DNA of 64,000 nucleotides, from contig OZ219748.1 in NCBI GenBank assembly GCA_964291335.2, forward strand, positions 62,001 to 126,000, written 5' to 3'. Positions 1 to 8,382 of this stretch are shown piece by piece (the stretch's first letter is position 1; each line of letters starts with the position of its first letter). The DNA is from G964291335 sp964291335 (GTDB taxonomy: Bacteria > Chloroflexota > Dehalococcoidia > Lucifugimonadales > UBA3495). The position numbers and the translations under genes were made by a program. Under the pieces are notes generated by a model. It was given only the letters and a program-made list of their open reading frames with translations, was not told the origin of the DNA and did not search any database.

Positions 1-2
1 AC

Positions 3-1160
3 TGGCGAAAACAGGTAAGAAAAAGCACTTCACACGTCGCAGACCGAGAGGAAGATTACGCAGACCGAATAGCGCGAGTCCGCAACATCAGCTACCGAGA
101 CATCCTGATTGATGATTTGAGCGGTGACTTTACCCCGAATGAAGTAGTCGGTATTTTCCTGCGATTAAACCAGCTGGGCAAAACAGTGCAACGAGGCGAA
201 CTGGAAATGGCCAGAATCTGCCTGGTTTGGAACCAAGCCAAATCTATGATTAGAGCCGAAGGCAGAAAATGGGAGGACGCCATCCTCGAAAAAGCTCTGA
301 CAGAAGATGCTATCATCAGGACGATGACCGCCGTACACACCGGAAGATACCTGAAGACCGGCTTGGGTGAAGCAAGTTCATCAGACTTGGAAGCAGCATT
401 CAAGCACACAGCCAAGGCCAATGACACTTTGGCAAAGAGCTTGACAGAACGGCTTGCCATACACGATAAACGGGCTGTCCCAACAGTTGCTACGCTTCCT
501 GCAATCGCCAGGTATCTCAGCAGAAACAATGACAAGTTCCCCACAGCAGCTGAGGAAGCAAAAGCACTTGCCTACCACTTAACGGCAACCGGATGGGGTG
601 TATACCATGGATCAACAGAGAGCCAGATAGATTCCGACATCCAATGTGCGGATACCGAAGACCCTTGGCAAGAACTTTACAACAGCGCAAGGGCGAAGGT
701 CGGAGAACCTGAAGCCGCCCCCGTGAGATTTGAGATGAACCGTCGGGGCGGCAGATTCTTCGCGATTGCCCACGTTCTACAGAAGCAGCCGAAGGTCTGC
801 GACTGGCTCACCGGACATAAAATCAGAAGCTACGAACCAAAGGATCTGGAACAACACCACATCTTCCCCAGGATACATCTACAGACCCGCCAAACAAAAC
901 AAGATGACCTTGAGTCAATCGCCAACATAGCACTTATCACCGGGGAAACGAACCAGAAACTTAAGGACCGTCCTCCGGAAGATTACCTAGCGGAAATTGA
1001 TAAAGATGGGGGAACCATGCTTAACGCCCACTGCATCCCACGTGACCGGGAACTATGGAGAATCGATAACTACGAAGGGTTCTTGGAGAGACGCCGCGTA
1101 CTATTGGCTGAGGCTGCAAACCAACTGATGAATAACTTGCGCTCCGGAAAGTTCAGCTAG
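3..1160 (+). CDS. GmrSD-type DUF262/DUF1524 HNH nuclease, 5' end outside the window
   Basis: The frame is open from base 3, so the start lies upstream. The visible 385 residues begin near the end of a DUF262 (ParB-like) domain: NEVVGIFLRLNQLG followed by GELEMARI fits the family pattern of an RxN turn and a conserved acidic/Ala helix. The C-terminal third holds the DUF1524 HNH nuclease signature LEQHHIFPR, with the conserved SIANIALI and a following Asn at usual spacing. Proteins of this architecture (GmrS-GmrD fusions, type IV restriction) use nucleotides in DUF262 to control cleavage of modified foreign DNA; that role is family knowledge, not shown here. Base composition is visibly less C-rich than the next 16 kb, consistent with separate acquisition. 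The final third is intact. The main uncertainty is exact substrate and the missing N-terminus. Confidence 0.75.
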   Translation, partial: WRKQVRKSTSHVADREEDYADRIARVRNISYRDILIDDLSGDFTPNEVVGIFLRLNQLGKTVQRGELEMARICLVWNQAKSMIRAEGRKWEDAILEKALTEDAIIRTMTAVHTGRYLKTGLGEASSSDLEAAFKHTAKANDTLAKSLTERLAIHDKRAVPTVATLPAIARYLSRNNDKFPTAAEEAKALAYHLTATGWGVYHGSTESQIDSDIQCADTEDPWQELYNSARAKVGEPEAAPVRFEMNRRGGRFFAIAHVLQKQPKVCDWLTGHKIRSYEPKDLEQHHIFPRIHLQTRQTKQDDLESIANIALITGETNQKLKDRPPEDYLAEIDKDGGTMLNAHCIPRDRELWRIDNYEGFLERRRVLLAEAANQLMNNLRSGKFS

Positions 1161-1204
1161 GCTAAAATGTACCAATAAAGGGAAACTGCACGTTTAGCTC
1201 CTCC

Positions 1205-1425
1205 ATCCGGAAGGAATTAACACGTCTCCCACAAGCCAACCAATAAGTAGAGCAGATGGCCAGAAGTTGACCTTATGAAGTTAGGTCAAACCGACGAGAA
1301 TATCCACACCGGGGAAAAGAGCTTCATCCTGTTTGCACACGCCGAAATTACGCCTTCAATAATTGGGAAGTCCTCACAGTTTCCGTTCAAATGCTAACAA
1401 ACGGCAGTCCAAACGTAATACACCC
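1205..1425 (-). pseudogene. Degenerate relic of a second Fic gene (N-terminal part)
   Basis: Read on the minus strand this stretch aligns, with many substitutions and gaps, to the N-terminal part of the Fic gene at 1495-2725. Shared blocks include the GGACTTCCC...TTGAAGGCGTA stretch (the SRIEGV region), a TTTGACC block and a TTACG..TGG..TGCCGTTT block that encodes the YYDRIAVF region in the neighbour. About 100 bases between the last two blocks are missing and no frame stays open. It is best read as an old, decayed duplicate lying directly downstream of the better preserved copy. Confidence 0.55.
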
Positions 1426-1494
1426 ACCGACCAAGAGCAACTCTTCCAAACCCGCCAGCCAACTTCCGAACAGCAACAGGGCCATAACGGTCAA

Positions 1495-2725
1495 TCAACA
1501 CCGTCGTCTCAGCAACTGCGACAAATCCGCAAAGAACGGATGATTGTGCGACACCGCCGAAGGCATCTTTTCAATAATATGCAGTCCGTCCGTCTCGGAC
1601 GTCTGCTGCGGCCAGTCCAGATTGACCGAGACGATCCCACCTGTACCTAGAGAAATAGCTCCCAATACCAGCAGATTTCCAATGTCCCGGACTTGTGCCC
1701 TGTAGTCGATTTTCAGATGCGAGTAGGCGCCTTCAGTGCGCCGGATCAACTCTAAAAGTTCAGTATCGCCGGCATCAAGCAGAAATTCCAGTATCGCCAG
1801 CTGTCGTTCGCCCAAAGCCCTGCGGCGGGGCGTAAGCAGCTTGCCAAACAATGAAACGGCAAACTGCCGGAACAGAATTCGCTTGTTGCTGTCAAGGATC
1901 TCACCGGCAACGACCCTACAACGCTCTGCCACCGCCGGCAACGCGAACAAGAGAAAAGGAGTCAGGTCATGCCACCGGCTACGGGATTCATACAGCGCAG
2001 CCCGGTACTCATCTCGGTGAGTGTAGTAATAGTTGGACAGGCTGACCATAATCAGACTGCTGACACCGGCCTTTTGCAGCATGAAGGATTCCACTGCCCG
2101 GGCGGTACGTCAGTTACCATAGCCGAAGGCGTGCATAGCCCCAATGTGATAATGAAGAGCAAGCGCCTGAATAACAGGGTCGTGCCGGAAAAACTCACCG
2201 GCAACGGCATCGCAGAGACCGGCAAAAGCAGCAACGCAATCGCCGTCCCCTGAAACACCCCGGCATACCGGCTCTCCGAAGGTAACGTTCCACCCATCCG
2301 GTCGCAAAAACCCCGGTTCACAATGTCCGTCATCACAACCCGACACAATACGCCGGGAGACCTCAAATATAAACGCAGCGTTGACCGGACACCCAGCCGG
2401 CTGAGAGCGCAACCAGCGATAGGTAGAGTCGGCAGCCCGAAGCTGCCTTTGTGAATGGGTCAAACCAACGAAAGTATCCGGATCAGAAAGGAAAACTTCA
2501 GCTTGTTCATGCACGCTGAACTCTACGCCTTCAATACGGGAAGTCCCCACGGCTCCAGACGCAATTGTTCCTCATGAACGGTCTCAATCAACTGCGGGAA
2601 GTAAGGCAGGCCGGATAAAGTGAGCGCCTGAGCCCTGGCTTCCACCAGAGGCTTAAAAACGGCAATCCGATCGTAATAAATCCACTGCCCGGGCGGGAAA
2701 TAAGACTGATATTTCCTGAAGTCAT
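1495..2725 (-). pseudogene. Fic family protein, disrupted by a stop in the Fic motif and frameshift(s)
   Basis: The pieces together encode a Fic (filamentation induced by cAMP) protein of about 400 residues: an N-terminal Fic_N part (YFPPGQWIYYDRIAVF, then TSRIEGVEF), the Fic core and a C-terminal part with YYYTHRDEYRAALYESR. The active-site motif, normally HxFxxGNGR, reads HAFGYGN, then a TGA stop, then RTARA; one base change (GGA to TGA) explains the loss of the glycine. Near 2551 the N-terminal frame must shift by one base (GAGCC for an expected GAGGCC) to reach SRIEGV. A further one-base shift near 2712 is likely if ATG at 2725 is the start. Fic enzymes AMPylate target proteins; this copy cannot make a working enzyme unless the lesions are sequencing errors. 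TGA is used as a normal stop elsewhere in the window. Confidence 0.8.
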
Positions 2726-2811
2726 TTCCGTTTAATTTTCAAATCGCCGCAACTCCATCCGCCAGAATGGACGTGAACCCCGCCGGATCACGGCACAAAA
2801 AGGAGACCTGA

Positions 2812-3153
2812 ATGGACATCAGAATCACCCCCACCCGGCAGGGAGCGAAAAACCGGGAACCCGCCCTCAAAGCACTGGAACAGGCCTGGACCCAGTGCCG
2901 CGATGCCCAGGATCTCATGTCCAGCGTCATCTGCACCCAGTCGATCCTTGCCACCAGAGAAACCCCGAAAATGGATGAACTCCTCACCGACCGGGAAATC
3001 GACGCTCCGGAGACCGCAGTATCCAACCTGCGCACCGCCAAACACAGCCTGGCCGCCTCCCGCCGAACCATCAAAATCGCAAGGCAGATGCAGAACCGGT
3101 CCAACCCGGGGCCGGCATCCCTGAACCCGGAAGCGCCCGACCGAACCGACTGA
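2812..3153 (+). CDS. Hypothetical protein, 113 aa
   Basis: The ATG follows an AAAAGGAGACCTGA ribosome binding site at good spacing. The 113-residue product is hydrophilic, largely helical in character and without Cys clusters or membrane segments; it has a short basic stretch (AASRRTIKIARQ) near residue 85 and a Pro/Asn-rich tail. I do not recognise a family. It is the first of five small rightward ORFs (to 5126) that each have their own ribosome binding site and similar composition, suggesting one cargo unit. Expression is not proven. Confidence 0.5.
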   Translation: MDIRITPTRQGAKNREPALKALEQAWTQCRDAQDLMSSVICTQSILATRETPKMDELLTDREIDAPETAVSNLRTAKHSLAASRRTIKIARQMQNRSNPGPASLNPEAPDRTD

Positions 3154-3231
3154 TGCTGCGTAAATTGCCGCCCCGCAAGCTCAATCCAACCAGCCACGGA
3201 ACCCGTTACAATAACCAGGGAGAAATCCTCT

Positions 3232-3666
3232 ATGAGCAACATTGAAGAAGACCTGACTTACACCTGGAAAATATACCGGGAAGCTATGAACGACAAGTTC
3301 ACCGCAAAAGTCCGCGAGGACTTCGATCACGAAATAGACTTATTAGCCTACACCTATGAACTCCGGCCGTACATCGAATACCGGGCAATCAGGAAATGGC
3401 AGGAAAGAACCGGCCGCCTCAATGCTGAACCACTGAAACGAAAACCGGCACCCTGGGACAGGAAATCTGCAACCAGGGCCGGGCTATCCCTCGAAGACGC
3501 CTGGGACACCCACGAACAAAGAATGATCGACATGTACGCCGCCGGCGTCCGTGAGGACCACAATGAGGTAGAAACCCTGAGAGGCCGATTGGACCGGATC
3601 GAGCAAGTTATCGAAATTCTGGCAGTCAAGGAATACCTGGAACAACAACAACCACCCCCGCGCTGA
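3232..3666 (+). CDS. Hypothetical protein, 144 aa
   Basis: The ATG at 3232 is preceded by AGGGAGAAAT, a plausible ribosome binding site. The product is strongly charged and predicted mostly helical: acidic N-terminal half with several Trp/Tyr (TYTWKIYREAM, RAIRKWQERTG), a basic middle, and a C-terminal helix ending in a poly-Gln/Pro tail (EQQQPPPR). The heptad-like pattern around residues 112-136 (LRGRLDRIEQVIEILAVKEY) suggests a short coiled coil. No signal peptide or membrane segment. No family recognised. Confidence 0.5.
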   Translation: MSNIEEDLTYTWKIYREAMNDKFTAKVREDFDHEIDLLAYTYELRPYIEYRAIRKWQERTGRLNAEPLKRKPAPWDRKSATRAGLSLEDAWDTHEQRMIDMYAAGVREDHNEVETLRGRLDRIEQVIEILAVKEYLEQQQPPPR

Positions 3667-3721
3667 ATCCCGCAAAACCCGAACCCTGCAATCCTACCCC
3701 CAAATGCAGGAAATAACCGCA

Positions 3722-4390
3722 ATGCTCCCACACACATCCGCCACCGCCGTCAAATACACTGAAACCCTCCCAACCCCGGGGAAACCCCTGCTCTGCATAA
3801 TCTGCGCCGCCTATGCCGACCGCATACCCGCTGACCGCGCCAAACCCTTGGCCACGATCCACCAATACCTGGGGCAGCCCGACTGCATCACCGGCTGGCA
3901 GTGCGCCCACTGCTGCCACGCCGGCAACGCCGACGTTATCGCCGAAGCCGAAGGCGCCTGCACCCCGGACTGCCAACCCCAAAAAGCTCTGGTAACCTTC
4001 CGACCCCAGCCGGCGCTGACCTGGACCATCCATCATCTGCCCGAAGCCTGGCAGCCTCCACTCCTGACCCGGAAACAGCCGAATGACCCCGACTGGGATA
4101 AAGCCCCCACCGCCGACCCTGACGACATCCGGAGAACTGTCGGACGCATCCTCACCACCGACCCCAACGGCAGAGCCCCGGTGAAACAGGTCTGGCGGGT
4201 AATCACCAGCGAACTCGGCGCCAAAGTGCACCGAACGATACTCAACCGGATCATCGCTGAGACTTACCCCGACGCGGTATCCATAATCAAAAGAAGCCAG
4301 GGAAAACGGAAAACAATCTGGGAAGGCATACGCATAGTCAAAAACCACCAGCCGGAAGCCGTTGTCCACCGCCCACCGGACAATGGATAA
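3722..4390 (+). CDS. Hypothetical protein with Cys pairs, 222 aa
   Basis: I prefer ATG at 3722 over 3704 because AGGAAA lies just upstream of it. Three Cys clusters in the first 80 residues (CIIC, CAHCCH, CTPDC) look like a zinc-binding module. The C-terminal half is basic and contains a possible winged-helix-like segment (VKQVWRVITSELGAKVH, then ILNRIIAETYPD). Together these suggest a small zinc-containing nucleic-acid-binding protein, but this is inference from composition only. It lies 55 bases after the previous ORF on the same strand. Confidence 0.45.
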   Translation: MLPHTSATAVKYTETLPTPGKPLLCIICAAYADRIPADRAKPLATIHQYLGQPDCITGWQCAHCCHAGNADVIAEAEGACTPDCQPQKALVTFRPQPALTWTIHHLPEAWQPPLLTRKQPNDPDWDKAPTADPDDIRRTVGRILTTDPNGRAPVKQVWRVITSELGAKVHRTILNRIIAETYPDAVSIIKRSQGKRKTIWEGIRIVKNHQPEAVVHRPPDNG

Positions 4391-4478
4391 TGTCCTTGCC
4401 ACACCCCTGACGAATTAACCGGTGGAACAGATAACACAAATCCGCAAGAACCCAAAGAACCCAAACCCGGAGGCAATA

Positions 4479-4688
4479 ATGGAACCCAACAATGCCAGCG
4501 GCAAAGCGCCCAATGACCTTGAGCCGGAGTGGGTAACCCGGATCAAGAACGAAGAACGCCGCCTTCGGGCAATCCGGGAAACCGGCGGAGACGAAGCTTT
4601 AGCCCGGGAAATTGCCCGGCTAAAGCCCAACTGGAACCACCCCGCCGCTAACCCGCCTGCAGCCTTGCGCAAAAAGCCTGAGGAGTAA
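4479..4688 (+). CDS. Hypothetical protein, 69 aa
   Basis: The open frame extends back to a GTG at 4422 without a ribosome binding site; the ATG at 4479 follows CGGAGGCAATA and is the better start, giving 69 residues. The product is hydrophilic with a charged helical centre (RIKNEERRLRAIRETGG) and a Pro/Ala tail. No family recognised. It belongs to the run of small ORFs between 2812 and 5126. Confidence 0.4.
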   Translation: MEPNNASGKAPNDLEPEWVTRIKNEERRLRAIRETGGDEALAREIARLKPNWNHPAANPPAALRKKPEE

Positions 4689-4847
4689 GCGTCGGCGCCC
4701 GGCCCGGCAATACCTTCGGCATACCAACCTGAAACATACCCCCCTGTGAACCCGGAGAGCCAAAGCCCGGCGGCGCCTGGTGTGAAACCCGGAAACCGGC
4801 GCCGGATTACCGGCAGCCCATACCCGGCAATCAAAAGGTGAAAGTGA

Positions 4848-5126
4848 ATGACCGGACAACAAATCCTCGCAGCCCTGTACCAGGGGCAGGAAATGCCTTA
4901 CACCGGGGCAATCGCCAAAACGCTGGCCAGATGTATTGAGACCACCATAGACAGAATGACTGCCGAAGGCGCCAACCGGGAAGATATCGAACTAATGATA
5001 TTAAACAGGGAATACTATAAGCAGACATTGCGGGATATTCTGGATTCCGCTGCAGCCGAGATTGAGATGATATGGGATGAATTCAGGAAACAAACGGACA
5101 TGGCGGATGGGGTAATCCGGCAGTGA
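4848..5126 (+). CDS. Hypothetical protein, 92 aa
   Basis: The ATG follows AAAAGGTGAAAGTGA. The product is acidic and helical, with a central segment (AKTLARCIETTIDRMTAEG) and EDIELMILNREYYKQTL. The same segment is repeated, diverged and truncated, directly downstream at 5133-5253, which argues that the reading frame was under selection before duplication. No family recognised and no signal peptide or membrane segment. Confidence 0.5.
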   Translation: MTGQQILAALYQGQEMPYTGAIAKTLARCIETTIDRMTAEGANREDIELMILNREYYKQTLRDILDSAAAEIEMIWDEFRKQTDMADGVIRQ

Positions 5127-5132
5127 TAACAC

Positions 5133-5253
5133 ACCGGGACAGCCGCCGAAACGCTGGCCGGATCTATTGAAACCGCCATAGACGGAATGACTGCCGAAAG
5201 CGCCACCCGCAAAGACATCGAACTGACGATATTGGGCAGAGAATACTATGAGC
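5133..5253 (+). pseudogene. Truncated duplicate of the 4848-5126 ORF
   Basis: About 120 bases match 4908-5031 at roughly 80 percent by eye, encoding TAAETLAGSIETAIDGMTAE...KDIELTILGREYYEQ against the parent's IAKTLARCIETTIDRMTAE...EDIELMILNREYYKQ (shown in parts). The copy lacks its own start and ribosome binding site and loses the homology after YYEQ, where the sequence becomes Pro/Ser/Thr low complexity. It is therefore a fragment, not a gene. Confidence 0.6.
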
Positions 5254-5896
5254 AGCCATCCTCCTATCCATTACCCGCTTCCTTCAGCCGGATTACTACT
5301 GCCATCCCCAGCATCCCCAGCAACCCCAATCCCAACGGCGCCAAATCCAATACCCCCAATATCCACAGTGTTGCCACTACCACCACAAACGGTTCCATTA
5401 CCACTTACTTTACCTTTTCCCTTTCTACCTCCGGACACTCCTCATTTCAGTTCTATCCCGACTATGCACCGGAGCTTATCCCTCAAGGAAAATCCGGCCG
5501 CCCGAAGCTCCAACCCCCTACCAGTATCACCGGCTCCGGCAACTGACCCGCGCCCGGCGCCGCCAGCGCATTGTCTGCGGACACAAGGAGAATCCCGGAC
5601 CTTCGAGCCGGGCAGTCGGGGGTACTTTACCCCATCCTGGGAATTGCCCTTATTTCGCCTCTCAGAGCGACAGAACTACCCACAGACCAACTGAATCACC
5701 CCATTTCCGCCACTTAAGCCCATATCCCCGACATGTCCCACCGGCATATCAGCAATGCCCGGAATCCCCGCGCCGACACCCCCACGCCACCGCAACCACT
5801 TCTGTGTGGGCAAAGCCGTTCCGTTACCGCTTACTCTGACAACAGTGCGCCTGACCCGCCCTGCCAGGATTCCTGCCAACCAAAGGAGGTCAACCG
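5254..5896. other. Non-coding stretch, low-complexity C/T-rich
   Basis: The stretch is rich in CCC and CCA triplets and any translation is Pro/Ser/Thr low complexity with no plausible start site. Frames that stay open on the plus strand do so mainly because CCN triplets avoid stops. I see no RNA gene, repeat array or recognisable protein remnant apart from an isolated AAGGAG near 5585. Confidence 0.4.
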
Positions 5897-6949
5897 ATGA
5901 TCAAACTGACACTGTTAACCACCACTGCTCTGATCGGCCTGCTGACATTGCTGGGCGCCACCGGCTACGGCATCCGGCCGGCGGGAGTGCCGTCGGTGGA
6001 ACAAACCGACCCCGGCAGATTGGTCATAACAGATCCCCCGGAGGGGGCTGACAACGTATTGTCCGGCGATTTAAGACAACCCTTCAACCCGTCGGGCAAC
6101 GAACCGCCCGGGGAACAGGAAATGCCACCGGAACTGTGGGACGAACAACCGGAATCGGAATGGCAAATCGTCCCGGTGCCGGACGAAGACCCCTCGCCTT
6201 CCGGATCACTCCACATGAATATCTGCAACCGGACGCCGACCGTTCAGCAAACCCTTATCCGGTGGTTCTATCCCAACGGCGGCGGATTCTGCCGGATGAT
6301 AACGGACGAAGACCTGGTGCGAATTCAGGAACTGGAAATCGCCGCTGCCCAAATCCGCCCCGAAGACCTGGCAGGACTTACCGAGCTTACCAGGTTAAGC
6401 TTGACACTGAACGAAACCCCACCGCCGGGAGCCTTTGCCGACCTGTCCAGGCTGGAGACCCTGAAAGTAACGACTGACAAACCCTGGCATATCGGAACAG
6501 GTTCGCTGGACGGCCCTGCCTCGCTCAGAAACCTGCGCGCACACGGATCTGAAGAAATAACCATCGGAAAGTCCGGACTGCCGCCGACCCTGGAAACCCT
6601 GGAGCTTTACGCCCACCAGCTGACAATGGCCGACCCGATACATCTGCCAAAGCTTGATTCCCTGACCGTCGGGGCTGCCGAATGGACCGGACCGTTAAAC
6701 CTGGCCGGCGCCCCCGACATTGGGGAAGTCCGCGCCGACGGGAATCCCTCGGTTATCTTCGCCAACTACGAAGCGCTCTGCCGTGCCGGCCCAGGCGGGC
6801 AAATCTCCCAATTCCTGGTAAACGGAGAAAATGCTGCACTGATCAAAACCGACTGGGACCATTGCATTATCGGGATTGGCCCCCCAACCCCGGACCCGGA
6901 AAACTGGTCGCCAGACACCTACCGGGAAGAAATCGCCGTGATCCGGTAA
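5897..6949 (+). CDS. Secreted leucine-rich-repeat-like protein, 350 aa
   Basis: ATG at 5897 follows a strong AAAGGAGGTCAACCG site. Residues 1-25 form a signal peptide or N-terminal anchor (TLLTTTALIGLLTLLGATG) with no lipobox Cys. Residues 30-105 are an acidic Pro-rich linker. From about residue 140 on there are irregular leucine-rich repeats (LAGLTELTRLSL, LSRLETLKV, LPPTLETLELY, LPKLDSLTV), each 20-25 residues. A C-terminal Cys pair (YEALC and DWDHC) is also present in the frameshifted paralogue at 13511-14655, so the two form a small local family. An extracellular binding or adhesion role is inferred from the LRR fold; ligand unknown. Confidence 0.65.
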   Translation: MIKLTLLTTTALIGLLTLLGATGYGIRPAGVPSVEQTDPGRLVITDPPEGADNVLSGDLRQPFNPSGNEPPGEQEMPPELWDEQPESEWQIVPVPDEDPSPSGSLHMNICNRTPTVQQTLIRWFYPNGGGFCRMITDEDLVRIQELEIAAAQIRPEDLAGLTELTRLSLTLNETPPPGAFADLSRLETLKVTTDKPWHIGTGSLDGPASLRNLRAHGSEEITIGKSGLPPTLETLELYAHQLTMADPIHLPKLDSLTVGAAEWTGPLNLAGAPDIGEVRADGNPSVIFANYEALCRAGPGGQISQFLVNGENAALIKTDWDHCIIGIGPPTPDPENWSPDTYREEIAVIR

Positions 6950-7077
6950 CCCGCCAGCTGCGCTGCGCCGACTGCGGGTACATCGCCAACCGCAGCATAA
7001 AACTCTGAAGCAACGGCTGCCGGAACCTTTCCCTGGAACCCCGGTTCCGGCAGCTTTATCTGAAGGAGTTAAACGAT

Positions 7078-7659
7078 ATGCCTGCACTCCACTGGCCTCA
7101 CCCGGCCCTTTGGTTAATCCCACTTGCCATGCTCGCCGCCTTTATCCCGCTGCAACTCTATATCCTGAAAAATAACAAGAAGAGGGGCATCGCCGAACCA
7201 ACCGTTAAAATCCCCGACTGGCTGAAAAAGACCACGCAGGTACCAATATCCCGTCAGCCGGCCACAGCTGCACACTCCCATTACCGTCAGCAACTTATCA
7301 ATCACCCGCCAAACCTGCCCCGGATGATCAACGCCCCTGCTATCGCGATACCGACCCAACTAATCACCCACCAGACCAATACCCCCCTTGGCTGCACCGG
7401 CCGATACACTAACCCCAGCCTTCGACTCCATCACCGCCAGCGCCAATTGCGCCGGCCGCCACCCACTCATTACACCCAATCATCCGGATCAAAAAACAAA
7501 CAAACACCGGCAACAGCACTATCAGACCCCACAACTCCCCCCGGAAGTACCACGACCACAACCACCGCTCAAACACCAGACCCAACAACAGCGCCAGCAC
7601 AGACCCCCTGTGCCGCAGACCGCCAAGCCGACCAGCACTACTGTTCCACCCCAGATTAA
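7078..7659 (+). CDS. Small membrane-anchored protein, C-terminal half doubtful
   Basis: The start is well supported (GAAGGAGTTAAACGAT before ATG). Residues 10-30 form one membrane helix (LWLIPLAMLAAFIPLQLYIL) followed by a basic stretch NNKKRG, so the N-terminus probably faces outward and the rest lies in the cytoplasm, or it is a signal anchor. After about residue 65 the translation is His/Gln/Thr/Pro low complexity, resembling translated non-coding C-rich DNA, and a frameshift or early natural stop lost by mutation is possible. Function unknown. Confidence 0.4.
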   Translation: MPALHWPHPALWLIPLAMLAAFIPLQLYILKNNKKRGIAEPTVKIPDWLKKTTQVPISRQPATAAHSHYRQQLINHPPNLPRMINAPAIAIPTQLITHQTNTPLGCTGRYTNPSLRLHHRQRQLRRPPPTHYTQSSGSKNKQTPATALSDPTTPPGSTTTTTTAQTPDPTTAPAQTPCAADRQADQHYCSTPD

Positions 7660-8382
7660 TCTGCAGCCATCATCCACCAATCCCCGCGCTATCCTGAACA
7701 TCGCTCTTACCCCCTTACTAGTGTCCTGACAGACTACTACTCCATCCTCCTGGCAATTGCCCAGTGAACACGAAATCCCCGACTTCACCTTGAGCCGCCA
7801 ATTGCGCTGAATTCCGGTTCATTTCTCTATACAAGGACCCCTGAGAAACCCCTCTGAAAATCCTGATTGGTCAACTCCCGCCGCCGATTGCCGTATCAGC
7901 CCAGTACCGGAAATCGGCATTTGCAGATTTCCGCCGACTGGTCATTTACAGCCGCTCATTAAACGGCAGAAATGCCTGCATGTACCCCCCCCTGGCAAAA
8001 TGAGCAAATTTCAGTCAGTTCGGACAGCCCATTGCATACGGATTCCACACCCCCATGATACCCCCCGGGAATCCCGGGAAAGCCCGGATCCGTAACCCCC
8101 TGAAACCAGGGATTAGCCGCCCGCCGGCGAGCGTGAAAACGGAGAATCGGAACCACGGGGACATGACCGGGACAAAGGGCAAACCCCGGAAAACCGACCC
8201 CACCGACTGCCGGAAGCCCGACCCTGACTGCACCAGAGACACACACAGGGATTTTCCGAAGCTTAAGGTATTAGACCCCCCCCCCCCCGAAATCCGGCTC
8301 AGGCAGGGCAAAAGCTCTGTAAAACCACAAAGCCAATTCCCCATTCCCTAATTCCCGCAAAAAAAACCGGAAGGAGAACCGA
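7660..8382. other. Gene-free C-rich stretch with homopolymer runs
   Basis: No open frame here has a convincing start. A 98-codon plus-strand frame from 8055 is Pro/Lys/Arg-rich, has no ribosome binding site and runs through a 13-C tract, so I do not call it. The stretch contains runs of eight C near 7984 and thirteen C at 8276-8288. It ends with the ribosome binding site of the DGQHR fragment (AAGGAGA at about 8370). Confidence 0.4.
8276..8288 (+). repeat. Poly-C run, 13 bases
   Basis: An uninterrupted run of thirteen C lies about 95 bases before the start of the DGQHR-like reading frame. Such runs change length by slipped-strand mispairing, and are also a common place for consensus errors. 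Its distance from the downstream start would allow an effect on promoter spacing, but no clear -35/-10 pair flanks it. Confidence 0.8.

Noticed and set aside
2110..2112. TGA read as glycine or selenocysteine in the Fic gene
   Set aside because: TGA ends many intact genes in the window, and the gene has a separate frameshift, so a plain pseudogene is simpler.
5248..5694. 148-codon Pro/Ser-rich plus-strand frame
   Set aside because: Its composition simply mirrors C-rich DNA, there is no ribosome binding site, and it overlaps a truncated duplicate.
8055..8351. 98-codon basic, Pro-rich frame
   Set aside because: No ribosome binding site and it crosses a 13-C run; likely non-coding.
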